A DNA stretch of 64,000 bases, taken from Ignelater luminosus. Its lineage: Eukaryota; Arthropoda; Insecta; Coleoptera; Elateridae. The stretch covers positions 32,489 to 96,488 of the forward strand of contig VTPC01001939.1 of NCBI GenBank assembly GCA_011009095.1, in the 5' to 3' direction. A program made the translations under genes and the position numbers. The notes beneath the pieces were generated by a model, which was not told the origin of the DNA, did not search any database, and saw nothing but the letters and a program-made list of their open reading frames with translations. Positions 46,886 to 58,882 of this stretch are shown here, one piece after another (the first letter of the stretch is position 1; every line of letters starts with the position of its first letter).

Positions 46886-46917
46886 GACACATACAAGTTT
46901 ATAATAATTGATTTATA
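46882..46917 (-). promoter_or_regulatory. Core promoter: TATA box and initiator
   Basis: The minus strand has TATAAAT at 46917-46911 and TCATTC at 46887-46882. The distance from the first T of TATA to the initiator A (46885) is 32 nt, the normal spacing for an insect Pol II promoter. It directly precedes the signal-peptide exon. Confidence 0.4.
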
Positions 46918-47030
46918 AACGTCACTGTAAATAAGAGCCGTTCCCTACCACCCGAGAGAATGATTTAACGAACGAATTGAAAAGGGTAGGAAAATGCCAC
47001 CCCACACATAACCGGTGCGCTACTGACGCC

Positions 47031-47076
47031 GAGCTTTCTGGTGCTTGGGGGAGGAAATCCTCCCTTCGGAAAGCTC
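47031..47076. other. Nested hairpin upstream of the candidate promoter
   Basis: GAGCTTTC (47031-47038) pairs with GAAAGCTC (47069-47076), and inside it GGGAGG pairs with CCTCCC around AAAT. The fold gives two stacked stems in a locally GC-rich patch 150-190 bp upstream of the minus-strand promoter. Function unknown. Confidence 0.5.
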
Positions 47077-48147
47077 CGCGGAATCTGCCGATCTAACTCG
47101 AAAAGACCTTGCACCTGAAGACAACTCCAATCATTAATCTGATAATAACCGACAATGATGGGATGGTAAAACATGACCCATCGCTCAGGGTTATTGAATA
47201 AACAGTCTGTAAACAGGGAAGGTAAAGGTCGGGAAAGATGTTATCGCATACCAACACAACATGTTAGAACAGCGTAATTTATTAACGTCGTGTAATGCTC
47301 CGCGATATTAACTACGTGTGAGCAAGAAATACGTTCAATCAAGTGCGAACTGGCTTTTTGTCAACTAGTACAAGAGAACATCTGTTCGCTTTTGTAGCAT
47401 TGCCTTAATCTTGGCACCGCACCAAAAATTTAAACTAAGCGAACTCGCGGAATTTTATTTCAATCTTTCCTAGTATCTTTTAACTCATGAGATTTGTTGA
47501 AGATGTTGGAATAATTAAAACGATTTCATCTGGAATATCTCCAGCTTGTTAGAAAAGTTTGTCTTAATTTAGTTTTGCTCCAATTAACTTTGGATTATTA
47601 AGCGATCCTCTGTATTTATTACAGAAATTAGCAGATGCCGCTGCCGAATTTCACTGGAAATGTCTCCGGTACGGGAACGTCTAATGAAACAACTGATAAA
47701 GGTTTCACTTTGTTACACACCATTCTCAACTATGCGCGCATCTCTTATTTACCATAATTTAGAAATTTTAACGATTTTCTCCGTTAACTTAAATATTTTC
47801 CTGTTTTGTTTTTCTTTTAGGGAAAACGCGCCAGATTTTAATTTCGAAATCAATTTAACGTGTTGACTGCTTCGTTTAGTAGCTAAAAGAAACACATTTT
47901 CAATTTATTTTTCGTATCCATATAATCGATTCGTTCGCAGTGTAGGTAATGCAATCCATTAGTTTTGTTTAACTAGCTGCCTGTACCCTAAGTAAATACG
48001 GCCACGCACTCAATACACAAGAGAACATTAGCCCACTAAATTATGCAAAAGCAACACGTCACTTTATAAACAACCGAACGCGCTAAAAAGAAGTATCCAA
48101 TTTCTACCACATTACGTCAAACTTGAAAAATTTTAATCCTCTCTTCC

Positions 48148-48230
48148 TATAAATACGGTGACAAATCCCTGATGCCTTCTATTCACAACACAGAAATAAA
48201 AAATTCGACGACGTTAACATTTTGTAAGTA
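48148..48230 (+). promoter_or_regulatory. Candidate plus-strand promoter with short 5' exon and splice donor
   Basis: TATAAATA lies at 48148-48155; about 31-36 nt downstream is TTCTATTCACA, which could hold the start site. A strong donor GTAAGTA follows at 48224-48230, defining a possible 40-45-nt non-coding first exon (about 48181-48223). No coding exon could be linked to it. It points away from the minus-strand promoter at 46885, 1.3 kb apart. Confidence 0.3.
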
Positions 48231-49062
48231 ACGACAGAAAGCTGTACATATAAAGAGGGGGAAATAGCCTCTAAAAATCTGACAAGGCACTAAATGTCGG
48301 AAAATTGTAAAGTTCGTTTTCTTCTTCAGTTTGCTTTAATTGAACGGCGAAACATAAATAGAAGATCAACAAGTTGTCAACCGTCAAATAAGTGCGCACA
48401 TCGCAGTTGACCCTAGGCGAAGGGAGCGTCCCCTCTCACTTTGGTGGTCCAAACTCCAACTAATGAACATCGGCAGAGAAACGGACTCGCCCAAACCAAG
48501 ATTTATATCGTTTAATTTGAACGAAATTGAGTCTATTTCCTATTTTTCTTTTTAAATTCGTACACTCCGTTTTCTTAAGCAGCTGGTATAAATTTATGTT
48601 AGCCATAAAAGGAATCTGTGTTTGATATATTATTATCACTACTGGAGAGATACGATTCGTTTAAGTTTTATTGAAGGAAAGCTTTGCAAAAAAAACGGTA
48701 ATAAAAACAACTATACAATTTTCTATTTGTAGTAGGACAATAAAACTTAAACGGCTGCCTTATGATTACAGGCATTATATCCACAAAACAATAAAAACCT
48801 TTGAATTTTGAAATATAAACATATTCTGACAAAGAATATTTTTTCTGGAGACTTTCTATTTCTCATATCGCTAAAAAAAGACAAATTTGATATCAGGGAA
48901 AATTATTTCCGATTCAATATAGAAAAATAAATTCCAACTAGACTTTTTCCCATACCTATTTCAAGTGGATTAAGCTTTTTTTCTCAACTGACATATCTTC
49001 CTCACAGTAAATCGACCTTTCTGAAGAATGTTTGACGAAATGGAATATTTCTGAGTGTGCAT
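48231..49062. other. No gene recognised
   Basis: Mixed AT-rich sequence downstream of the candidate plus-strand donor; no exon or TE motif was identified. Confidence 0.35.
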
Positions 49063-49250
49063 GCTAGTAGTAGTAGTAGTAGCAACCTGGCATACCTTCA
49101 CGAATTGTAGGGGTTCTGACCCTTCGTGCTAAACCGTGTTGAGACATCTCAACTCCTCGTATCAACTAAGTGTCGAAAAGGAGATTTTAGGATAAAAGGA
49201 ATTATATCCCAAGTTCCGCAGAGCCGAACCAGAGAGTATCAAAAAAGGGA
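49063..49250 (-). mobile_element. 3' end of a retroelement (LINE or SINE) with CTA-repeat tail
   Basis: Read on the minus strand, sequence beginning near CGCAGTCCC (49250) and containing CTGGTTCGGCTCTGCGG and GGGATATAATTCC ends with GGTTGCTACTACTACTACTA (tail 49066-49086). A unique 3' sequence closed by a trinucleotide repeat is typical of non-LTR elements and their SINEs. The family is not assigned. Confidence 0.4.
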
Positions 49251-50283
49251 CTGCGGGTTTTATTTTATTTATTCACATCATAATTTTCAGTGAATATGAT
49301 GAAAACTCAAATTTATTTGAAAATATTTATAAAAAGGATTTCGTTTCCAAGAGGGAAAATATTTAAAGTCAGATTAAATATAAACAGAAAAACCTTCCTA
49401 TTTAATCTGAATCTGAGTGTTTGTGGAATAAAAACTTTTACTAGGTTTTTGCTGTTGTAGGTGTCCAATGTGATTTTATTTTTATGATGTTTTTAAATTA
49501 CAAAAGAGGTCATGCTTTATATAGTAGTTAATTATATCAGGTAAACTACTGTTATACAAACATTTACTGTCGTGGCAAAAAAAAACGTTTTGTTTGCTTG
49601 TGAATCTTTTAATTACCCCTTTTTTGTACGCCGTTAATTCTATAGTCACACATATTGTTTATTTCAGAGCAGATATAAATGAGCGTTTGCTTGTGTTCGT
49701 TATGTAATAGATCGAACGAAATTAATTAGTTTGAGGAAAGTTTGTGACAGAATTAGTAGCCTGACGTTTCCTTAAAAGTACTTTATACGACTTCAGAACT
49801 CATTAGGCAAAGCCAGTGCACATTACAGCATTGTTTATTACCTTTACTTGCTCTAAATGGCCTCGAAAATACTTGTAAAGGTTGAGAAACCAATAGTAAT
49901 AGAGATTGTACTGATAACAGCTTGTCGTTTAATTTTTAGAGTAGGTAATGCTGTATAGGTCAAAGCCAAAGCCCAAAATATAGTTAGCCGACATAAAAAG
50001 ACATATACAACCAACACCAAGAAAAAAAACCTCCCAAAGAATACTTTGGGGTTTGACCCAACCAAATCATTTCAAGAGTATAACCCAGCACAACCTCACT
50101 TCAACAATTAGCAAATAATGAAACAGAAACTTTCCAACTAGCATCAAAAATTACAACGTCGACGTTCTAATATCCAGGGGAGACACTGTACAAAAATTTA
50201 TCAACTTTCAAACCCAAATGTTATGCACAAAAAGATTCTTTGCGAAAATAAGCAGTATGTTACCGGCTAGCTAAGTCAGATGG
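49251..50283. other. No gene recognised
   Basis: AT-rich sequence. The minus frame 49853-50065 encodes a hydrophobic peptide (FFLVLVVYVFLCRLTIFWAL) with no family match, and it is probably incidental. Confidence 0.35.
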
Positions 50284-50345
50284 ATGGCCTTGATTCGCAG
50301 GTTGACGTGCTGATCATGATCAAGATTTCTCAAACCTAAAACATT
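50284..50345 (+). mobile_element. Truncated SINE copy (3' end only)
   Basis: TGGCCTTGATTCGCAGGTTG, then TGATCATGATCAAG and TTTCTCAAACC, match the 3' end and flank of the SINE at 50500-50720 (TGGCGTCCTCGACTCGCAG, TGATGATGATGATCAAG and TTACTGAAACC). The match extends past the tail, so this may be a local duplication. Confidence 0.5.
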
Positions 50346-50499
50346 ATAACGTGGCTTCTATTGTTCTAGTCCCTCACAACTTCGATTAGAAGTTGGGAAC
50401 TGGACAGCGATTCTGAAGGATAGCTGCTCGACTGATTTTTAGAGCGTCCAGTATTCAGATATTTGCGGTGGTACTCGTGGTCGAAGCCATGTTATTCCA

Positions 50500-50706
50500 A
50501 CAAACAAACACCCCTGGGGAGCTGCTCGCTACTCAGGTGCGCAACAAGGTGATATTTTGTGATGCCCTGGGTTCGAATTGCATCTGCATACCCGCCCCTG
50601 TGCGAGTAATCACCATTCGTCGTTGATCCGGGTCGTGGTGTGGGTTTCCAAATCCCCAGCAAATTGGCGTCCTCGACTCGCAGACTGACTTGATGATGAT
50701 GATCAA
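50500..50706 (+). mobile_element. tRNA-derived SINE with TGATGATGATGA tail
   Basis: An A-box-like GCTCGCTACTCAGGTG (about 50523-50538) and a B-box GGGTTCGAATTGC (50570-50582) lie at Pol III promoter spacing. A GC-richer body with GTGGTGTGGGTTTCCAAATC follows and it ends in TTGATGATGATGATC (50691-50705). tRNA-like heads with a microsatellite tail are the hallmarks of an insect SINE. The tail matches that of the LINE at 1-856, which could have supplied the reverse transcriptase; this is inference. The sequence does not fold as a complete tRNA. Confidence 0.6.
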
Positions 50707-50845
50707 GATTACTGAAACCTAGTTCGGAAAGGATACACAAATTAAAACGCATCGTTCGCGGCAAAGCTTAAAAAGATTAAGTATCATGCTTGATTTTCAT
50801 GATGGAACAAGGTTGTAATGGACATTTCGGTCGTTTGTTTCAATG

Positions 50846-51930
50846 TTATAATGTCGCCGGAGGCGGCAGGCTATTTAGGAAATTTAACTCCTCTTTAGCT
50901 AGATGCAGTAGAATGGTTGGTGGTAGGTAAGTGCTGAAGCGCAACTTGGGCTTATGGAAGCCGGATGTAGAGATGCGAGTGGACAGCCACGTAAATCCCC
51001 AGAGACAGGTGTAGATGCCAAGAGTCTGCCGATGTCCAGACTTTGAGATCACTGTATTAATTACTTGCCAAAGGACATTTAACAAGCCGCAGCACCAGCT
51101 CCAGCGTTTGATTACGAGATGAATCTGGTTGAAGAGCAAGTATGAAACACCCTCAGAACGGTAGGGAGACGTACAATTCATGTGGTATTTTTGTTAAGTT
51201 GTGTGGCATTGATTGGTAGGTTGGTAAAACCTTAGCAAAAACAGGTTGGCTCCTCTGCTATTCATGAAACAGAAAGAAAAAAGAACGCCAAAAGAACTGG
51301 TTTTTGTACTAGTACGACCAGAAGTGGGTGGAATTTAGAGTCATTTAGTGCAGTGCGATTTACCAGAGGGAAACAGAAATATCTTTGAGGGCATCCTCCA
51401 GTTCTGGAGTTCAATGACTAAAGTTGCCTAGATAAATATCAGTAGGGAACTTGAACTTATATTTGACATGCCGAGATTGATACTTGCCATGGGTATTCAG
51501 AATGTCAAATAGGACGACTTGATTGTATAATATTGTATATTCTCATAAACGTAGCGACCCTGAAGGGACATAAGCCGCGCGTCTACGGGGGGAACCCCAG
51601 CATGATTGCATACCTCTCCCGAGGGATGAAAATGATCGAAATCGAGCATCCCCCGATAGATCTGTCTCTCTTTCTGACGAAGACAATTCATTTGAAATGG
51701 TTTAGACAAACATCTTGAAAGTGTGGATTAGTGTCCGCAAGTAACAACCCCGAAAGTCTGCGCGGAGCACGAAAAGAATGGAAGCGCGTCTCTGAGTTTT
51801 TTAACTTCACGCTCTAACGAAGGATGTATGTAAAGGTGATATCTAATTACAAGATCAAAGGAGATAGACGGAGACGCATTCCCTAGAGAACCAAGCGTAC
51901 GTCTCTTTCTTGGAATTTGCGACTTTGGTT
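50846..51930 (-). other. Probable 3' remains of the Jockey-like LINE; motifs not resolved
   Basis: Minus-strand frames at 50846-51181 (111 codons) and 51497-51709 (70 codons) lie downstream of the reverse transcriptase at 51930-52990. I cannot match either to a named domain. Composition and position suggest decayed LINE sequence. Confidence 0.3.
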
Positions 51931-52990
51931 TTGAAAGGGTGACGAAATGGAATGGCCTGGGTTTTATTTGGGTTAGGTGTAATTTGCCAAAGCTGGAACC
52001 AGTTCTCCAGCTAAACGAACGCTCGAATCAGGTGACGGGTCGCGAACGCAGAAGTCGGGCCGATGGCCCAGAGGGGAGTGGAGCTGGGACTGGATGGGCC
52101 TCGGACCTTGGGATATTATCGCTATAGAGAAAAAAAGATTGGCGCCCTATGCTGACGATGCCATAAGAAACTGTTGATAATTCTGACCAAGTCGGCAGGC
52201 ACTTAGGTCTTAGAAAGCTTTTGAAGAATCGTGCTAAACCTTGTCATAAGTACATTCGATGTCTAAAAAGACCTCGGCAACACATTTGTCTTTGTTAAGT
52301 GCTTTGGCTACGTCATTGTGTAGTAGTAATGGTGGTGATGAACCTGCCTTCTCGGTACCCGAATTGCCGGAATGGAAGGAGGTTGGAACTTTCTAGAATT
52401 CTCTCAGTCTGTCGGCTAAAATTCTTTCAAATGTCTTGCCTAAGACGTTGAGAAGAACTATAGGACGATAGAAAGCGGAATCCGTTGGGCTCTTAGGTTT
52501 TACGGGAATCATGGCCACGGTGACTATTTTCACGCAATAGGGAAAGAACAATTGAATCTGTTGGTGAAAAGTTCAATTACTTCCTGAGGGATGTGACGAA
52601 GGACTTTCCTTGTCAGGTTGTTTTCCCGGGAGTGGAATTCCTGTCATGGACAATGGCCTCCGCCGTTTTATTCGCTATGATGAGCCTTTCTAGGAGGACA
52701 GCTATGAAAAGGAAAAGCTTAAAGGGATCCTGAAGAATTTGATACACTTTGTCGAGAAGGTCAACAAAGATTTAAGCTTGTATTTGCGGGTCTGGGGTGA
52801 CCTCGTCGTTATGGCGAAGGTGGACTACACGGTTAGACTTTTTTTGGCTTGTGATAGTTTTGAGTTTGTTCCAGAATTTGGAACCATCAGGGTGCTCCAG
52901 GCTAGATCGGAAGGCTATCTAACGTGCTTTCCAAAAACTGGTAGTGTGCAGACGGACTGGAAGTTCGCCACCGGATCCTGGGTTCGAACA
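51930..52990 (-). pseudogene. Jockey-like LINE reverse transcriptase, copy 1
   Basis: In minus-strand frames: LEHPDGSKFWNKLKTI (about 52850-52900), LLERLIIANKTAEAIVHD, RHIPQEVIELFTNRFN (about 52565-52615), FPYCVKIVTVAMIPVKPKSP, and YRPIVLLNVLGKTFERILA (about 52420-52480). FGYREG and the first catalytic Asp region VFLDIECTYDKV (about 52240-52280) follow. The YADD box is not recognisable. WFQLWQITPNPNKTQAIPF (about 51950-52010) is the block after YADD. Order and spacing match Jockey-type ORF2. Many frameshifts are present. A second copy of the same family lies at 60830-61880. Confidence 0.75.
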
Positions 52991-55900
52991 AACAGCCTGC
53001 AGATTTTTCTTTTTTCTTAATAATTTGAAAAACGTTTGGTGGTAGTAGTGGACGATTAACGTCTATGGCTTTTAGAGAAATAGAGATGTCGACAACCTCC
53101 TAGATGATACGAGTGAGGTGGCTTTTACTTTCGACACATATACCATCAGCAATACCATATCGTCCAAAGAAGCGTAATAGAACGAAATCTGTTGATATGG
53201 TTGAAAAACTTTAAATTAATCCATTTTCTAAAAGCAATTACATCTTTTATCTATAATGAAAACTTTATGTTAGATATCCCATTGAAGGAAACGCCAGCTA
53301 CAGTATCGTGGCACAGCAGGAATATGACAGTAAAAAGAACTAGACCTTTGGAACAGCAAAACCACTGGCAAAGCTACCGAATAAAGTCAAAACAGCATTA
53401 GAACTCGAGTCTGAACCCATCTCACTGGAGTGAATCAAAGAAGAACCACAGTGGTGAAAAAGCTTTATGGTCAATATGTTTGTAGGCATTCAAGCACTTA
53501 CAAACCCAGATCAATGGCTACATACTGCTTTTAAACATAAAGTGACCCTGCAAGCTAAATCTCTACAGACACAGTCTTTTAGACGCAGTACCCAATCCAA
53601 ACTAACAGATAATTACAGTTGGGTCGTCAAATCGCAGTATTTTCAAGAGCTTTAAAAATCAACAAGGCATTTTATTACTGACACGGGTAATGCTAGTTCC
53701 TAGCTACTGCAAAAATGTACCAAGCGCTGTCGCGGCTTGTCCGGCAGCAGAATTAATACGGATTACGCTGAATTTTGGTCAGAAGTAGAGAAAGCAGCAG
53801 AGCAAGGAACTTTCCTCTACCTGGCACACCGGGATGTTGTATCTATTCCACTGAACTAAGGTATCTCCGTTTCTATCAAATTCGCTGTATGTTTCGTTAT
53901 CTTTCGTTATCTTTCTTTTATTAATTGGGAAATATTTGGGCATGGAACGAAATGATTAAAATGGATCGACTTCTTTTGCACAGAATTTGTAATTTATTTT
54001 ATAGTATAATATAATTTGCTATTACTTCTTTTTGAAGTTATTAAATGAAGCAATTATGTTTTTACCCCTAGTAAAATTTAAATCTATCACATATTTGTAT
54101 TTTGAAAAACAAAAATAGTTCAACGTTGTATAACAAAGGAAGCTTTAAAAACACCTTCATGCGTTCTTAGATATGTATGAAAATGTAAAAGTGGAGTTTT
54201 CTTTAAATTTTTTATATATGTAGAGAGCTTCGATATATCCAGCGAGGTAATTTGATTGACACCTCTTTTATATCATAGTATTACATGTAGAAAACACAAC
54301 TTAATGGAATTTCTTCCAACATTGAGTATGTGTGGTATAAAAAGACTTCTAGTAAATTTACTAGCTTTCCGTTGACATAACAATTTTCGTTTTTAATCAT
54401 ATATCAGCGAATAATACTGAATATAATAGTATCAGCAATTTATTCAATGAAGAAAACATTTTATGCTTTTTTACAATAAAATGTGATGTAGAAGAATTGA
54501 TATTAGATTCCGTTTGCTTGTTTTTATTGTAAGTACCTATATAAATATACCTGAATGCTATGAATAGCATCAAACAATATTTACAGAGAAACTGTCGACT
54601 ACGCAAAGTCACCATAATACAAAACTGCTAAGAAAAATGTCGACCGCAAAAATGCGGAGTTGCAAAAAGCATCCGCAGTGAGATATAAATAGTAGATGTC
54701 TTGCACTACCAACACCATCTTTTTTCTGTTTATAAAACTGATCTTTTCCAACATTTGTTTTGGAAAATTTAAATGATGAAAATTTTAATTTCAAGAGAAT
54801 GTTTTCTTTATACGCACGTGTTGAATTTTTAGACAAGAAAATAAAACACAAAATAATGGAAAGACAAGGGGAAATTCCCCTAGGAGCAATTTTGTCCTAA
54901 CTTTGATATACGATAATAAAACACACCTTGTTATGGAAAAGTTATTTTGTTTGTAAAACAAGAAAACACATTCTATCTTGGGCGTTTTCGTAATTAGAGG
55001 AATAGTTTGCCTTGATGTAATTTATTGTTGTTTTGTGCAATCAAAATGGATACATTAACACGTTGATAATATACAGAAAAAAGTTATATTTACTTAGAAT
55101 CCAAAGGTAAAATTATTATCTGAATATTTATATATTTGGCTTCCTACACTGTACATACACTATATTTCTATGTATTTACTCAACCGCAATAAAAATAAAT
55201 TTTGAAAACAAAGTTAATGATTAAATCGATACTATAGATAGATATTGTTCTATTCTTACCTTCTTAGCTTAGTTTTTATAAATATTATCAATAGTCGTAT
55301 AATGTTTCTGAACGAAATTGAATACCTTTTGTTGTATAACGTAATGACAATGTTTTTCAGCGGTAGCAAACAGACTTTTAACAAGAATTGATGAAAATTC
55401 AGATTAAGTGTTGTTAAATATTATTTTGTTACGAACATTTAAATCCAAAGTAGGTGCTCAAGTTACATTAAATAGCCTACAACGGTTATTTGATTAATAA
55501 GGAGATATTACGTAAAATCAATGTTAACTTATTCAATACATAATTTGCACGTGTGTGCTTGGATTTACAAGCTTTCATGGTAAAGTTAAGTTCACACCGC
55601 GATGATGTGTAAACTTCTTGGATAACCTATTTACAAATTTATTTGCATTTTGGAAGCTCTTTTAGAGTACAGATTATAAAGTTTATCCCGTTTTCTGATT
55701 AAGGTTGTGAGATTTCACTATTATTATGAAATCTTCGTACCAGGATATGTTTAAGCGATTAGGGCCCTTGATTTGAAACAAACTACTTTATTTGAAATTT
55801 CTGACCAAAGTTTGAATTTGAGAAAAAGAATTTAGTTCGAACTTTTCCATCTCTGATTTTCTAAACCAGCCTGCTAGAGCAGATCGTTCCCGTACATGCT

Positions 55901-56600
55901 AAATCTCTTAAATTACAAACTTTGTTTCATATTCTGATCTAAATGACGAAATTTATCACGAAATTCCATATCTTAGTTGGTCTTTGTTATAGATTGAATA
56001 ACATTTAACGTGTTTTACCTTCTTTGCTAAAGTCCTGTTGTTAAAGTTCTAGAAAAAGTTTTCTACTTTAGAGTATGTAAATTAACGTCGCAGTTTCCAT
56101 GGTGCTGACCCATGACAAGAATGATTATTTTAAATTTCTTTGTTGTATTACTTTCAGATCCCAAAGAATTCCCTATATCAAAAGTTGTGCCTTCATAAAC
56201 GCTCACCTTTAAGGAAATAGACAAAACTCTGTTAATTGGAACTATTCAGGCTAAGTATTAGAAGAGTTCTTCCGCTGTGTTAACACAACTAGAAAAAATC
56301 ATTGGATTGAAAACATTTATTGGGAACAGTGGGGGACATAGATGAAGCCTTTACGAAGATTGCGTTCAAAGAGTTGAACAGTACATCTGATCTCAAAGAG
56401 CAGAAAGCTAGCTGACCTCGTACAAAAGTTTGCTATGGACTCAGTTCTAAAAGCCCAAGATAGATCAATAGTTTGTAAGGTGTTAGCTGCTGTTACCCCG
56501 AAATAATCCCCCTCGAAAGACGTAAAACCTTTCCCGTCTCATCCTTTCTCTAATGAAACAGTCGAACTTGGCAAACAGTTAATGAAAGCAATATCCAAGT
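52991..56600. other. Mostly AT-rich stretch without recognisable genes
   Basis: A B-box-like CCTGGGTTCGAAC at 52978-52990 may be the edge of another SINE. Frames at 53192-53401 and 53467-53655 read as polar peptides in a GC-richer patch (53190-53840) and may be an unidentified TE. From 53840 to 56290 nothing is recognised; 56290-56600 may be decayed upstream LINE sequence. Confidence 0.35.
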
Positions 56601-56619
56601 AGAAAGGTGGAGCAATCCT

Positions 56620-58418
56620 CTGAGACAGCTAGATATGACAAGAAACAGTAACTGCGCTTGGAAATTCCTGACAAACCTTAGTAACGAACCCACGGGCCCA
56701 TCACATGATCTCACAAAAATAACATCCGATAAAATAGCACATCATCTCTTACTAAATAGAAAGATCTCAGTAAAGACGAAACAATTTAGAATAGTACGCG
56801 CTTTCGAACAAGAGAGAAATGTAGTTGCCACCCCCTGCACTATTGAAAAGCTCCCAGCTGCAATCTCACTAATGAAAAATGGCAAAACAGCTGGACTAAA
56901 CGACATAAGAACGGGGCATATAAAGAATTTTCACCCAAAAACAACGAAATAACTTCTAGATATGATCAATGCGTGTGTAACTGGATTAAATATACCTAAG
57001 CCCTGGTGGAAATCACGAGTAGTGGCACTTCTGAAGCCTGGGAGAGAACTAACAGAACCAAAAAATTTCCTTACTGTATCACCTCCTTAAAGCGTATGAA
57101 TGACAAGGTAATTCTAGAGCCAGCGGATTTCAGGACAGTGAAGTCTTGCTGTGGCCAAATACTAAATCTCACTCAAAACATTGAAAATGGATTTCAGCAG
57201 TAGTACCTAACAGGTATGGTTTACATAGACCTTTCTGCTGCATGCGATACTGTAAATCGCCAAAAATTATTAGTAAAAGTATACAACTACAAATATTTAG
57301 GTCTAACAAACCTACCGAAATACGTACTTCAAAACCATCGTTTCTACGTTTTCTTTCAATCGAAGAACAGCCGTTGGAGGGACCAGAAGAATGGCATTCT
57401 ACAAGGAAGCGTACTTGCACCATTTTTTTTGTAATACAATACACACCAATGATATTACAGAGGAGAAGTTTCGAAGAGGTAGAATGCAGGTTATCGGCTG
57501 CTTGAGAAGAGCTAGCACACTACTATGACAGAATTCGTTGAAACCGAAACCTAAGAAAACCCAGGTATGCGCCTATCATCTTAATAACAGTCAGGGAAAG
57601 AGAACCAAAATTGTTAGCAGTCAAGTTGGACCGTACACTGACTTATAAGACCCACTGTCAGGACACCAAAGCAAAAATATCGTCTAAGAACAATATAATT
57701 AGCAAATTGACTGGTACCACTTGGGAAGTTCAAACAAGTGTGTACTAAACCGCTGCTTTGTTTCTCAACTGCGGAATACTCAGCTCCAGCATGGGGTTGC
57801 TCTGCACACACCCATGTAGTTGATTGTGCGATAATTAACACTGGCCAAATAATATTTGGATGTTTAAAATCCACTCTAACAGGTACAATTTACCCCATCA
57901 CAGGTGTTTCTGCTCCATCAATTAGAAGAAAGGTTGCTTTAAACGAAAGAAAAAAGCAAGCAACTGACACAAGGCATCCCTTGTCAGGACAACAGACGTA
58001 TCAAACAAGTTTGAAATCTAGGAAAAGTTTTATAAACTCCACGAATGTACTCGAAACCACTGCCGCATGACGCCGCTGTCAGCTGTGGCTGGCATCTCTT
58101 CCTACTGAGGTTTCGGAACCGAAAGTGGAGCTAACAGAGGACAGTCAGTTACCATATCCTACTTGGAAAGCTCTCGACAGGCTCAGAACCAACACTTCTT
58201 GTTGCAGGAAGAATCTAAAAAGATGGGGATATGCAGAGGACGATAGATGTGGATGTGGAGAAACACTAGATGCTGAGCACTTTCTGATCTGGTCAGACTT
58301 AGGGAAGGCTGCACCCATCGAGACCTCATCAAAGCGAATGACAGCACAATTCTTGTGGTGCAATACTGGAGAAAAACTATCTTATTGTACCTGTGATTTA
58401 GACATGAAAGTTAAGTAA
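56620..58418 (+). pseudogene. LINE ORF2 relic: reverse transcriptase lacking the YADD block, and C-terminal domain
   Basis: Plus-strand order: NSNCAWKFLTNLSNEPTGPS (56644-56703), a fingers block AAISLMKNGKTAGLNDIRTG (56862-56920), NIPKPWWKSRVVALLKPGR (about 56990-57045), FRTVKSCCGQILNLTQNIEN, and VYIDLSAACDTVNRQKLL (57216-57275; first Asp present). ILQGSVLAPFF (about 57397-57430) follows. The segment that should hold FADD/YADD is missing: about 57440-57475 jumps to FEEVECRLSAA. The C-terminus has WKALDRLRTNTSCCRKNLKR then CGCGETLDAEHFLIW (58248-58295), a CCHC-like knuckle whose last Cys reads Trp. It resembles the insect Jockey/Daphne-like group, distinct from the minus-strand Jockey copies. 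Confidence 0.75.
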
Positions 58419-58739
58419 GTATTGGTAACAGTTGTAAACAGTTATGTCTTTTTAGCAGATAAGAAAATTGAAAACGTGATCTAGCAATAAAACCTAGCAG
58501 ATTATGGTAGCACGATAAGCGATAGGTAGAATCATAAAACTTAATAATGAATTTTGTTACAAGATATACTAATCGGTTTTGTCTACGTATTAGTTCAGAA
58601 ACTGAAGAAGGTGGAGTTCGAAAATATAAAAGAATGAGTCTTGTCCGGGCTCAACAGCAGCTCGAGAGGGTCTTGTAATAAATCTTGCAACTATGAAAAA
58701 GAAAAGCAGTAAAAATGTCGCTCTGAAAATCATTAAAAA

Positions 58740-58872
58740 ATGTAGTACTTTCAGGACTATTTAAAACGATATAAGTCATTCAGAATGACTGTTTTGGTTC
58801 GTCTGATGCTTAGCTGTTGCCTTAAAATCTTCTTACAGAAAATTGCGTGAAACTTTCTAAAGAAAAAGGATG
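58740..58872. repeat. Dispersed repeat, copy 1 of 3
   Basis: Sequence with CATTCAGAATGACTGTTTTGG, CTGATGCTTAG and CTTACAGAAAATTGCGTGAA resembles blocks at about 61935-62050 and 62130-62226 in the same orientation. A GATGATGATGATGA run follows at 58869-58882. Confidence 0.45.
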
Positions 58873-58882
58873 ATGATGATGA

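Noticed and set aside
47625..47695. Possible internal exon after TTTATTACAG on the plus strand (KLADAAAEFHWKCLRYGNV)
   Set aside because: The acceptor is plausible and 19 codons are open, but a stop follows with no usable donor before it, and nothing links it to another exon.
52739..53020. 93-residue plus-strand frame
   Set aside because: It is the complement of the Jockey-like reverse transcriptase N-terminal region.
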